Shown here piece after piece: positions 5,691 to 12,517 of a stretch of DNA of 12,517 bases (position 1 is its first letter; each line of letters starts with the position of its first letter). Source of the stretch: Clostridiales bacterium (lineage in GTDB: Bacteria; Bacillota; Clostridia; Oscillospirales; QAMX01). The stretch spans positions 1 to 12,517 of the forward strand of contig QAMX01000073.1 in the NCBI GenBank assembly GCA_003149835.1. Direction: 5' to 3'. The position numbers and the translations under genes were made by a program. The notes beneath the pieces were generated by a model. The model made no database searches, was not told where the DNA came from, and saw nothing but the letters and a program-made list of their open reading frames with translations.

Positions 5691-7313
5691 ATGAAAAAGA
5701 GAAGTCTGTTTGTCGCGTTCGCAGCGCTGTTGCTCATAGTACCCCTGCTCGGCATGGGATCTATCGCCGACACGGAGCGGTATTCACTCGAAGAATTCGG
5801 GATTTCCATCTCCCTACCGTCTGATCTATATGTGTTTACGCGTGACGTCAGATCGGACGATTCGGAGCTGCGACCATTCGGGCTGGACGGCGAAGAACTG
5901 GCCGCTTTTTTTGAGGACAACAATATCGTGTTAAACGCTTGGGACGAGGATGTCAACTTTGAGATCGTCGTCACAGTGACGGATGAAGCGCCCGTGGAAT
6001 CAGCTCAAACGTTTCTCGCGCTCGCAGACACGGTCAAAGAGGAACTCCTGTGGGCCTATACGGATATGGGCTTTGTTGACGTCAGCAGCGAGATCTATCG
6101 GGGCGAGCAGTTTCCCTTTCTCAAAACACAGGCGGCTGATCCGGCGTCGGGACAGCGCCTGCTGCAATATTATACGATTCAAAACGAAAGCGGAATCAGC
6201 ATTGCAATGCATGTATACGACAGAGCGCTGACTGCGGCCGATCAAAATATGATGCGCGATGTCGCCGACAGCTGTACGCTGTTGCGGCAGTCCGATACAA
6301 AGCAATCGGAACCAAACAGGTACTACGACGCGGACACGGGGCTCAGCTTTCAAATCCCTGAGGCGTGGGTGGAAGAACCGTCCTTTGAGGGCGACGAGTA
6401 TCTTGACGCGCAGTTTATCAGCGCGTTCGGTGCGATCGCCATGTATGGCAGCTACGACCTGTGGGCGACGATACCGATCGTGGAGAAAGAAGGGCTTTCA
6501 CGCGCGGAATTCAGCACCGAGCAGTTCTCGGACGATGAGTTGATTGAAATGTTGGGCGTCTCAGGCTTCGACGCCGTTATAGACAACCGCAACGGTGTCC
6601 GCTATCTTGTGCTTACACAGCAGGCGGAGAGCATGGGCATTACGGTGACGATTACTCAGTTTGCATATATAAAAAATGGTATGATGTACTTTTTTCAGTT
6701 CAGCGGCTGGCCGGGCGACGAAGGCTATGACGACTTTCTCACCATGATAGACAGCGCCCGGTATCCTGGGACGGCCTCGGACGGGCAGCCTGACGCCCCG
6801 TATTTGCCGTTTTATACGCCTTCATCTGCTTCGCAGCGCGACGATCTGTGGGACGATTTTGGGGCGGGCGAGCTGATTCTGAGCCTGTTGATGACCGTTG
6901 CGATCTATTCGCTGCCGGTCTGCGTATACCGCTATGCGATCCGGCGAAGACCGATGGAGGCGAAAAAGGCGCGGATTTTTACGATTGTTTACGCCGTCAT
7001 CGGATTTGTGTGTATGGGGATGCTGATCGGGTACATCAGCGACGGCGCGGCGACGGTGACCGGCGGGGGAATTTTTCTGTGGAGCTGGGTCAATTACAAA
7101 ATGCTGACCGGTGGCAGGGACGCCGCGCCGGAACAAGGGGACGGCACGGCCGCGTACCCGCCGGATGATCCGCGAAAAGCCGGCGGCGAAACTCAGCCGC
7201 AAGGTCAAGTGTTGCCGCAGAATGAGCCGGAACAGTGCGCCTGCCGAAAATGCGGGGAGATTCTCTTGCCGGACGATACTTTCTGCCGTTCGTGCGGGAC
7301 GAGGCGGGAATAA
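5691..7313 (+). CDS. Exported membrane protein with two extracellular domains and C-terminal zinc ribbon
   Basis: 540 residues; I do not recognise a named family. It starts with a signal peptide or signal anchor (MKKRSLFVAFAALLLIVPLLGMG, shown in part). Two similar extracellular units follow: about 30-200 ('YSLEEFGISISLP' ... 'ADQNMMRDVADSCTLL') and about 209-360 ('YYDADTGLSFQIPEAW' ... 'DDFLTMIDSARYP'). Each opens with an amphipathic strand and closes with a helix, reminiscent of Mog1/PsbP-like (DUF1795-type) domains; that is inference. Membrane segments lie at about 393-413 and 427-449, with a possible third at 455-470. A Pro/Gln/Gly linker leads to a zinc ribbon C518-x2-C521 ... C532-x2-C535 at the very end, presumably cytoplasmic. 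ATG 5691 has GGGGGA 7 nt upstream; in-frame ATGs at 5673 and 5676 would extend it by 5-6 residues and are less likely. A role in sensing envelope state is possible but unsupported. Confidence 0.8.
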   Translation: MKKRSLFVAFAALLLIVPLLGMGSIADTERYSLEEFGISISLPSDLYVFTRDVRSDDSELRPFGLDGEELAAFFEDNNIVLNAWDEDVNFEIVVTVTDEAPVESAQTFLALADTVKEELLWAYTDMGFVDVSSEIYRGEQFPFLKTQAADPASGQRLLQYYTIQNESGISIAMHVYDRALTAADQNMMRDVADSCTLLRQSDTKQSEPNRYYDADTGLSFQIPEAWVEEPSFEGDEYLDAQFISAFGAIAMYGSYDLWATIPIVEKEGLSRAEFSTEQFSDDELIEMLGVSGFDAVIDNRNGVRYLVLTQQAESMGITVTITQFAYIKNGMMYFFQFSGWPGDEGYDDFLTMIDSARYPGTASDGQPDAPYLPFYTPSSASQRDDLWDDFGAGELILSLLMTVAIYSLPVCVYRYAIRRRPMEAKKARIFTIVYAVIGFVCMGMLIGYISDGAATVTGGGIFLWSWVNYKMLTGGRDAAPEQGDGTAAYPPDDPRKAGGETQPQGQVLPQNEPEQCACRKCGEILLPDDTFCRSCGTRRE

Positions 7314-7343
7314 CCGCCGGCCAGCGGAGCGAGCCGCCGCGCC

Positions 7344-7372
7344 TTGCATTCTGATACGCAATGTGATATACT
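7344..7372 (+). promoter_or_regulatory. Extended -10 promoter for the TIM-barrel/mutY genes
   Basis: TTGCAT (7344-7349), 17-nt spacer, TATACT (7367-7372), with TG at 7364-7365 making an extended -10. The leader would be about 75 nt. A second TATAAT at 7377-7382 lacks a matching -35. This separates the following genes from the zinc-ribbon gene, whose end is followed by no clear terminator. Confidence 0.65.
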
Positions 7373-7453
7373 ACGCTATAATGAAGTGGTTTGGCTGCGA
7401 TTTTGGAGAAACGCGAAGCGCAGACGGCGATCAGAAAGAGGATGTGTTGGCAG

Positions 7454-8284
7454 ATGGAAAAGCAGATGCCGATGATTGACTTCTTCGGCCAAAAAATCAG
7501 CCGCCTGATCATGGGCGGCAACCCGTTCTCCGGCAATTCCCACGTTTCAAGGGAACTGGACGACGCGATGATGGACTATTATTCCACGGACAATATTAAA
7601 AAAGCCGTCGTTCACGCCTTGGAGTGCGGCGTCAATACGATACAGGTGCGCGCGGACAGACATATTTTCCGCATTCTCCGCGAGCTTAGAAACGAGGGGC
7701 ATATGCCGCTGTGGATTGCGCAGACCGCTTCGGAGTTCCGCTCCTTTGAGGGGAACGTCCGGCAGACCATGACCTATGAGCCGGCCGCGATCTATCACCA
7801 CGGCACGCTGACGGATAAGCTTTTCAAAGCGGGCGAGTACGGCGCGATTGAGGAAAATCTGAAAATTTTGCGCTCGACCGGCCGGCCGGTCGGCATCGGC
7901 ACGCATATGCCTCAGGTCATTGAATACGCTGAGGAACACGGCTGGGACGTGGATTTTTATATGGCCTGCGTCTATAACCTCAGCGTCAAGGATCGCGTCA
8001 GCAGCGCCATTACCGGCATCAGCAACGCCAACGAATCGTTTTATGAGGCGGATATCCCGGTGATGTATCAGACAATCCGCAGCACCGCTAAGCCCTGTCT
8101 CGCCTTTAAGATTCTCGGCGCTTCCCGCCGCTGCGCCACGCCGGAAACGGTGAAGAGCGCGTTTGCAGAGGCGTTTGCGTCGATCAAACCGTGCGACGCC
8201 GTCGTAGTCGGCATGTATCAGGGGATGTTTGACCAGATCCGAGCGAACAGCGACATTGTCAAGGAAATCGGCCATGCCGTCTGA
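7454..8284 (+). CDS. Conserved TIM-barrel-like protein of unknown function (aldo/keto reductase-like)
   Basis: 276 residues, cytoplasmic. The order of strand ends suggests a TIM barrel: 'RLIMGGNPFSGNSH' (17-30), 'GVNTIQVRADRH' (59-70), 'LWIAQTASE' (86-94), 'AIYHHGTLTD' (112-121), 'PVGIGTHMP' (145-153), 'DFYMACVYNLS' (167-177), 'LAFKILGASRR' (216-226), 'DAVVVGMYQGMFDQ' (248-261). It resembles proteins loosely annotated as aldo/keto reductases in bacteria, but I cannot point to the classic Asp-Tyr-Lys-His tetrad, so the activity is open. The His-rich strand ends (H116, H117, H151) could bind a metal or phosphate (inference). ATG 7454 is chosen, with AGAGG at 7437-7441; ATG 7442 lies too close to that site, and ATG 7466 is an alternative. 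Its last 11 bp overlap mutY, so the two are co-translated. Confidence 0.75.
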   Translation: MEKQMPMIDFFGQKISRLIMGGNPFSGNSHVSRELDDAMMDYYSTDNIKKAVVHALECGVNTIQVRADRHIFRILRELRNEGHMPLWIAQTASEFRSFEGNVRQTMTYEPAAIYHHGTLTDKLFKAGEYGAIEENLKILRSTGRPVGIGTHMPQVIEYAEEHGWDVDFYMACVYNLSVKDRVSSAITGISNANESFYEADIPVMYQTIRSTAKPCLAFKILGASRRCATPETVKSAFAEAFASIKPCDAVVVGMYQGMFDQIRANSDIVKEIGHAV

Positions 8285-9374
8285 CCGGCGCGAAGCCGCC
8301 GCGTGCGTCGAGGCGATTTTGTCTCTCTGGCGCGAGCGCGGCGAACCGCTGCTGGCGCGTCTGCCCGAGGCGCTGCTGAACTGGTATGAGGCTCATGCGC
8401 GCGCGCTGCCGTGGCGCAGGGATCGCGAACCGTATCACGTCTGGCTGTCGGAAATCATGCTGCAACAGACGCGCGCGGAAACCGTGAAGCCGTACTACGA
8501 GCGCTTTTTGCGGGCGTTTCCCGATATCCGCGCGCTGGCCTCGGCAAAAGAGGACGAGGTTTTTAAGCTCTGGGAAGGGCTGGGCTATTATTCGCGCGCC
8601 AAAAATCTGCAAAAGGCGGCGCGGCTTCTTGTCAAAGACTTCGGCGGCCGTTTCCCGACGGCGTATGATGCGCTTCTCGCCCTGCCCGGCGTCGGGGAGT
8701 ATACGGCTGGGGCGATTGCGTCGATCTGCTTTGAGCAGCCGGCCGCGGCCGTTGACGGGAATGTCCTGCGGGTGGTTTCCAGGGTCACCGAGCTGTTTCT
8801 GCCCATCGGCGAACCGTATGTCCGGCGCGAGGTTCACAGGGCGCTGAGCCGCGTTTACCCCGCTGAGCGGCGCGGCGACTTTACCCAGAGCCTGATGGAG
8901 CTCGGCGCGGTCGTCTGTACGCCTGCGGGTCTGCCGAAATGCGGCGAATGTCCGGCGAACGGCTTCTGTCTGGCCTGCGCCGGGGGAACGACGGAGCTGC
9001 TGCCGGTGCGGCCGCGGAAAAAACCGCGGATCACAGAGGAAAAAACGGTGTTTATCCTGTCGGTCGGAGAGTCGACGGCCGTTTGCCGCCGGGAAGACAG
9101 CGGCCTGCTGGCGGGGTTATGGCAGCTACCCAACGTTTCCGGCTTCTGCTCGACTGAGCAGGCGGCCGATCTCGCGGCTGACTGGGGCGTCAGGCCGCTG
9201 GCCGTCTCGGAGCCGCTGGAAAAAAAGCATATTTTTACGCATCGGGAATGGCGGATGCGCTGTTATCGGATCCGCTGCGGGGCGCAGCCGCCGCAGTTTA
9301 CATGGGCTACCGAAGCGCAGCTGCGGCAGGAAATTGCCCTTCCGTCGGCGTTCCGCGTCTGTTTAACGCAATAG
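8274..9374 (+). CDS. mutY: MutY, A/G-specific adenine DNA glycosylase
   Basis: 366 residues, usual length. It removes adenine mispaired with 8-oxoguanine or guanine, starting base-excision repair. Marks: catalytic Glu E60 in 'WLSEIMLQQTR'; helix-hairpin-helix 'LPGVGEYTAGAIA' (137-149); catalytic Asp D161 in 'VDGNVLRV'; iron-sulfur cysteines C215, C223, C226, C232 with spacing C-x7-C-x2-C-x5-C (one residue longer than the C-x6 of Escherichia coli); and a C-terminal Nudix-like 8-oxoG recognition domain (about 255-366) with 'GLLAGLWQLPN' and 'HIFTHREWRM'. ATG 8274 is chosen because AAGGAA lies 7 nt upstream; the open frame extends further up but overlaps the preceding gene deeply. The 11-bp overlap with the TIM-barrel gene implies translational coupling. 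All catalytic residues are present. Confidence 0.95.
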   Translation: MPSDRREAAACVEAILSLWRERGEPLLARLPEALLNWYEAHARALPWRRDREPYHVWLSEIMLQQTRAETVKPYYERFLRAFPDIRALASAKEDEVFKLWEGLGYYSRAKNLQKAARLLVKDFGGRFPTAYDALLALPGVGEYTAGAIASICFEQPAAAVDGNVLRVVSRVTELFLPIGEPYVRREVHRALSRVYPAERRGDFTQSLMELGAVVCTPAGLPKCGECPANGFCLACAGGTTELLPVRPRKKPRITEEKTVFILSVGESTAVCRREDSGLLAGLWQLPNVSGFCSTEQAADLAADWGVRPLAVSEPLEKKHIFTHREWRMRCYRIRCGAQPPQFTWATEAQLRQEIALPSAFRVCLTQ

Positions 9375-9423
9375 CGGCGTCTGCGCCGCACCATGTTTAG
9401 AGAAAAAAAGGTAGAGTTATCTC

Positions 9424-10779
9424 ATGAATATCCTTCGCTCCGCAGTCGCTCATTTCAAAGCGCTCTCTTCGGTGCGGCTGCTTCTGATCGGTTATTGCAC
9501 AATTATTCTGATTGGAGCGCTGCTGCTGTCGCTGCCCTTTGCCTCGCGGGAACCGACGCCGTTTGCAGACGCGTTTTTTACCGCGACGTCCGCCACCTGC
9601 GTGACCGGGCTGATCCGGTTTGACACCTACGCGCACTGGACGCTGTTCGGCCAGCTGGTGATTTTGCTCCTGATTCAAATCGGCGGCATCGGGTTTATGA
9701 CCTGCGCGGTGTCGGCCATTTCCTTTACGCGCCAGAAAATCGGCCTTGCGCCGCGCGTGCTCATGCAGGAGGCGATTGCGGCTCCGCAGGTGGGCGGCAT
9801 TGTGCGGATGACAAAGTTTATCCTTTTTGGCTCGCTGGCGGTTGAAGGCCTCGGCGCGGCGCTGCTGTGCTTCCATTTCTGCCCGCAGTTCGGCTTTTGG
9901 AAAGGGCTGTATTTTTCCGTTTTTCACTCGGTTTCAGCGTTCTGCAACGCCGGATTCGACCTGATGGGCGGAAGGGCGGCGTTTTCCTCGCTGACAGGCG
10001 ACGTGGGCAACTGGTATATGAACTGTATCGTCATGGCTCTGATTGTCATCGGCGGGCTCGGCTTTTTTGTTTGGCGCGATTTGATTTCGAGCCGGTTTGC
10101 GTTTCCGCGGCTGCGGCTGCATACAAAGCTGGTTTTATCGGTCAGCGCCGCTTTGATCATCGGCGGCGCGGCTCTGATCTTTCTCTTTGAATACGGCGGA
10201 CGGGCCTTTTCCGGGCTGTCGGTTTCCGAAGAGATCTTATCGTCGCTGTTCCAGTCAGTGAGTACGCGGACGGCCGGATTCAACACCTTGGAGCTCTCGA
10301 AGCTCGCGGAGCCGACGGTGTTTTTGATGATCTGCCTGATGCTCGTCGGCGGTTCGACCGGTTCGACGGCCGGCGGCATGAAGACGACGACGCTGGCGGT
10401 GATGCTGATCAGCATCACCTCGACTTTCCGGCGCAGAAAATCCGTCGAGGCGTTCGGCAGGAGAATGGAGGACACCGTCCTCCATACCGCCGCCTGTATT
10501 TTCATGATGTATCTGCTGCTGTCGGCCGTCTCGGCGATGCTGATTGCGTGGCTGGAAAATCTCCCGCTGCTGACCGCGCTGTTCGAATGCGTCTCCGCGA
10601 TCGCCACGGTGGGCCTGTCGCTGGGGGTAACGCCTGAGCTTGGTCTGATTTCCGAGCTGATTTTGGCGCTGCTGATGCTGTTCGGCCGTGTCGGGTCGCT
10701 GACGATGCTGATGGCCTTTGCGGGGGATAAAACGGGGGGCGCTTCCAAGCTGCCGCTCGAAAAGATTCAGCTCGGCTGA
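9424..10779 (+). CDS. ktrB: KtrB/TrkH-type potassium uptake channel subunit
   Basis: 451 residues, integral membrane, with the fourfold M1-P-M2 repeat of the superfamily. The four selectivity-filter loops are visible: 'TSATCVTG62L', 'SAFCNAG177FD', 'SVSTRTAG285FN' and 'SAIATVG397LS', each with the conserved glycine. The intramembrane gating loop 'VGGSTGSTAGGMKTTT' (308-323) after the third repeat is intact. The length and compact termini fit KtrB better than long TrkH. It forms the K+ pore (often Na+-dependent in Ktr systems) and works with the KtrA protein encoded 99 nt downstream. ATG 9424 is preceded by AAAGG at 12 nt, a rather distant site. A small GCGGCG/CGCCGC hairpin (9374-9389) lies between it and mutY without a T run, so readthrough from mutY is possible. 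No c-di-AMP riboswitch fits in the 49-nt gap. Confidence 0.93.
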   Translation: MNILRSAVAHFKALSSVRLLLIGYCTIILIGALLLSLPFASREPTPFADAFFTATSATCVTGLIRFDTYAHWTLFGQLVILLLIQIGGIGFMTCAVSAISFTRQKIGLAPRVLMQEAIAAPQVGGIVRMTKFILFGSLAVEGLGAALLCFHFCPQFGFWKGLYFSVFHSVSAFCNAGFDLMGGRAAFSSLTGDVGNWYMNCIVMALIVIGGLGFFVWRDLISSRFAFPRLRLHTKLVLSVSAALIIGGAALIFLFEYGGRAFSGLSVSEEILSSLFQSVSTRTAGFNTLELSKLAEPTVFLMICLMLVGGSTGSTAGGMKTTTLAVMLISITSTFRRRKSVEAFGRRMEDTVLHTAACIFMMYLLLSAVSAMLIAWLENLPLLTALFECVSAIATVGLSLGVTPELGLISELILALLMLFGRVGSLTMLMAFAGDKTGGASKLPLEKIQLG

Positions 10780-10878
10780 CCGAGAAGCGAATCCGAGCTC
10801 ATACCGGAGCGCGCCTGACCGCCGCAGGTTCGCTCTGTGGAGAGAACGCAGACGCGGCGGAGAAACGGAGTTATTTTC

Positions 10879-11523
10879 ATGAAATCTGTACTGGTCATCG
10901 GTCTCGGCCGTTTCGGCCGTCATATGGCCCGAAAACTGATCGAAGAGGGGAATACGGTGCTCGCGGTCGAGAAGGACGAGACGCGCGCGGATGCGGCTGT
11001 GGAGATCGTCCACGATATCCAGATCGGCGACGCGGCAAACGAGCTGTTCATGCGCTCGCTGGGCGTGGGAAATTTTGATCTCTGCGTCGTCGCGGTGGGG
11101 GATAACTTTCAGAGCGCGCTGGAAATCACCGTGCTTCTGAAAGATCTGGGCGCGCAGTATGTTCTGGCGCGGGCCAGCCGCGACGTTCACAGAAAGCTGC
11201 TGCTCCGCAACGGGGCGGACTATGTCGTTTACGCCGAGCGGGATGTGGCCGAGCGCCTCGCCGTCAAATTCGGCGCCAAAAACGTCTTTGACTATATCGA
11301 GCTGACGCCCGATTATGCGATTTATGAGATTGCGACGCCGCCCTCGTGGTGCGGCAAGAGCATTTTGGAAAAATCCGTGCGCACGAAATACCACATCAGC
11401 ATTCTCGCGGTCAAGCGCGGAGGAAAGCTGTATCCGCTGCCCAGTCCCGAGCATATTTTTTCACCCGAGGAGAGCTTGATGGTCATGGGGCATCACGAGG
11501 ACGTGCGGGCGATCACAAAATAG
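10879..11523 (+). CDS. ktrA: KtrA/TrkA-type potassium uptake regulator (RCK domains)
   Basis: 214 residues, cytoplasmic. The N-terminal RCK_N Rossmann domain shows G8-L-G-R-F-G13 and acidic E31 at the end of the second strand ('AVEKDE'), plus 'QIGDAAN' (48-54). The linker is followed by an RCK_C domain (about 134-214, '...HISILAVKRGGKLYPLP' and 'SPEESLMVMG'). KtrA rings bind ATP/ADP on RCK_N to gate KtrB, and RCK_C of Ktr proteins commonly binds c-di-AMP; whether it does here cannot be read from sequence. The start is ATG 10879, with GGAG 8 nt upstream; a longer open frame from 10837 adds an unrelated basic stretch and is rejected. Gene order ktrB-ktrA and the terminator right after the stop mark the end of this unit. 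Confidence 0.93.
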   Translation: MKSVLVIGLGRFGRHMARKLIEEGNTVLAVEKDETRADAAVEIVHDIQIGDAANELFMRSLGVGNFDLCVVAVGDNFQSALEITVLLKDLGAQYVLARASRDVHRKLLLRNGADYVVYAERDVAERLAVKFGAKNVFDYIELTPDYAIYEIATPPSWCGKSILEKSVRTKYHISILAVKRGGKLYPLPSPEHIFSPEESLMVMGHHEDVRAITK

Positions 11524-11531
11524 CGATATAT

Positions 11532-11571
11532 CAAAGCCCCGCGGCCGCGTTTTAACGGCCGCGGGGCTTTG
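11532..11571. terminator. Bidirectional intrinsic terminator after ktrA
   Basis: A perfect 16-bp stem: CAAAGCCCCGCGGCCG (11532-11547) with its complement (11556-11571), loop CGTTTTAA. The AAA/TTT ends of the arms supply a short U tract in either direction. It begins 8 nt after the ktrA stop. No T run of consensus length follows, so efficiency rests on the very stable stem. Confidence 0.8.
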
Positions 11572-11682
11572 GATGAGAGATCGCAAAAGACGCTGCCGGA
11601 GCGTTTGAGCCCGCATAGAGAGCCCAAAAACGGCGAACCCAACGCAAAACCGAAAACTTTTTGCGGAAATCGGAAAACATTC

Positions 11683-11706
11683 CCCGTTTACGACTTGATA
11701 AACGGG
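11683..11706. promoter_or_regulatory. Inverted repeat overlapping the manA promoter, possible operator
   Basis: CCCGTTTA (11683-11690) and TAAACGGG (11699-11706) are perfect inverted copies separated by 8 nt. The spacer and right arm cover the -35 box (11695-11700) of the manA promoter. The geometry suits a dimeric repressor. The regulator is unknown. Confidence 0.5.
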
Positions 11707-11723
11707 AGAGAATCAAGTAAAAT
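11695..11723 (+). promoter_or_regulatory. Sigma-A promoter of manA
   Basis: -35 TTGATA (11695-11700, 5 of 6), 17-nt spacer, -10 TAAAAT (11718-11723, 5 of 6). The start site should be near 11730, giving a leader of about 30 nt before the ATG at 11760. It lies just after the ktrA terminator, so manA is transcribed independently. Confidence 0.75.
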
Positions 11724-11759
11724 ATAAGAATCATAAGAACAGATTGAACGGTGAAGCAG

Positions 11760-12517
11760 ATGAACTTGGCTCCAATTCTTACGACCCCCTGCTATAAATC
11801 CATGCCGTGGGGCGGCTCCGCTCTCAACGAGCGCTACGGAAAACGCTCGCCCTTTCAGCCGACCGGTGAAAGCTGGGAGGCCGCCGATCACTTTCACGGC
11901 AAAACGCCCGCGCGCGGCGGCGCGTTCGACGGGCTGGATTTTTCCCAGATTACAGCCGCGCTCTCCGCGTCGGCCTTTCTCGGCCGCCTGACGCGGGACG
12001 GGTCTTTCCCGCTGCTTTTCAAACTGATCGACGCGCGGGACAAGCTGAGCGTACAGGTGCACCCCGACGACCGCTATGCGGCCGCGGACGGGGACAGGGG
12101 AAAGACGGAAATGTGGATCGTCTTGGACGCGGAGCCGGGCGCGGGGCTCTATCTCGGCTTTGAACAGGCGATTTCCCGATCGGAATACAAGGCGCTGATC
12201 GAACGGAACGCGCTCGAATCCGCGCTGCATTTCGCGCCTGCCGCCGCGGGGGATACGTTTTTTCTTCCGCCCGGCTTGGTTCACGCCATCGGCGGGGGCT
12301 TAGTGATCGCCGAGATTCAGCAGTCCAGCGACGCGACCTACCGCGTTTACGACTGGGGGCGGCTCGGCCTCGACGGGAAGCCCCGGCCGCTGCACATCGC
12401 CAAGGCGCTCGACGTCACAAACACCGCGCTGAAAGGCGAACGCGGGGCGGCTTTACCCGTGCGGACAGAAGGGGCGGAGGTTGAGTTTTTAACCGCTTGT
12501 CCGCTTTTTGCGGCGCA
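11760..12517 (+). CDS. manA: Mannose-6-phosphate isomerase, class I (partial, runs off right edge)
   Basis: 252 codons are visible; Firmicutes members have about 310-320, so most of the enzyme, including the catalytic centre, is present. It interconverts mannose-6-phosphate and fructose-6-phosphate and needs Zn2+. Expected zinc ligands are Q99 and H101 in 'SVQVHPDD', E117 in 'GKTEMWIVL' and H175 in 'PPGLVHAIGGG'. The family phrase 'AEIQQSSDATYRVYDWGR' (184-201) is clear. The N-terminus 'PILTTPCYKSMPWGGSAL' also fits the family. The ATG at 11760 has a weak GGTGA site 5 nt upstream. It supplies mannose entry to glycolysis or mannose-6-phosphate for polysaccharide synthesis. The inverted repeat at its promoter hints at sugar-responsive control, which is inference. 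Confidence 0.93.
   Translation, partial: MNLAPILTTPCYKSMPWGGSALNERYGKRSPFQPTGESWEAADHFHGKTPARGGAFDGLDFSQITAALSASAFLGRLTRDGSFPLLFKLIDARDKLSVQVHPDDRYAAADGDRGKTEMWIVLDAEPGAGLYLGFEQAISRSEYKALIERNALESALHFAPAAAGDTFFLPPGLVHAIGGGLVIAEIQQSSDATYRVYDWGRLGLDGKPRPLHIAKALDVTNTALKGERGAALPVRTEGAEVEFLTACPLFAA

Noticed and set aside
7302..7317. GGCGG/CCGCC hairpin at the end of the zinc-ribbon gene
   Set aside because: It has only 5 bp and no T run, so it is not convincing as a terminator.
10255..11454. 399-codon open frame on the minus strand
   Set aside because: It is antisense to ktrB and ktrA, has Arg/His/Gln-rich composition typical of a shadow frame, and no motif.
1..12517. CRISPR array, insertion sequence, tRNA, rRNA or riboswitch
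   Set aside because: No regularly spaced repeats, transposase, terminal inverted repeats with target duplication, cloverleaf or known riboswitch core were recognised by eye on either strand.

Overview
The window comes from a GC-rich, low-redundancy bacterial chromosome that looks like a member of the Clostridia (Firmicutes), probably a gut Oscillospirales- or Christensenellales-type lineage. The reasons are a DnaD-domain protein next to a DnaI/DnaC-like helicase loader, a TIGR01977-type cysteine desulfurase paired with a DUF3343 protein, a Firmicutes-type class I mannose-6-phosphate isomerase, sigma-A style promoters and strong AGGAGG-type ribosome binding sites. This assignment is inference from gene content; there is no rRNA gene to settle it. 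I see no mobile element, phage, CRISPR array, tRNA or rRNA.

Layout. (1) The left edge, on the minus strand, holds the N-terminal part of a surface lipoprotein with its own strong promoter. It diverges from (2) a plus-strand pair: a small DUF3343 putative sulfur/selenium carrier and a class V aminotransferase-fold cysteine desulfurase. (3) A leader with an extended -10 promoter, a short terminator-like hairpin and a 13-bp perfect hairpin precedes a translationally coupled DnaD-domain protein and DnaC/DnaI-like ATPase, the primosome and helicase-loading pair. (4) An ANT(6)/AadK-type aminoglycoside nucleotidyltransferase gene follows 49 nt later. (5) After about 350 nt of non-coding or decayed sequence comes a secreted/membrane protein with two extracellular domains, membrane segments and a C-terminal zinc ribbon. 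(6) A new promoter starts a conserved TIM-barrel-like protein whose end overlaps mutY (A/G-mismatch adenine glycosylase). (7) Next are ktrB and ktrA, the two subunits of a potassium uptake system, closed by a long bidirectional terminator. (8) A promoter with an overlapping inverted repeat drives manA (mannose-6-phosphate isomerase), which runs off the right edge.

How the genes work together. Three pairs are functionally coherent: carrier plus desulfurase (sulfur or selenium mobilisation), DnaD plus loader (replication initiation or restart), and KtrB plus KtrA (K+ channel plus nucleotide-gated regulator). The rest is mostly housekeeping. No classic defence or mobile system is visible. The best candidates for something undescribed are the unrecognised zinc-ribbon membrane protein, the TIM-barrel gene fused by overlap to mutY, the structured leader of the replication operon, and the altered ATPase motifs of the helicase loader.
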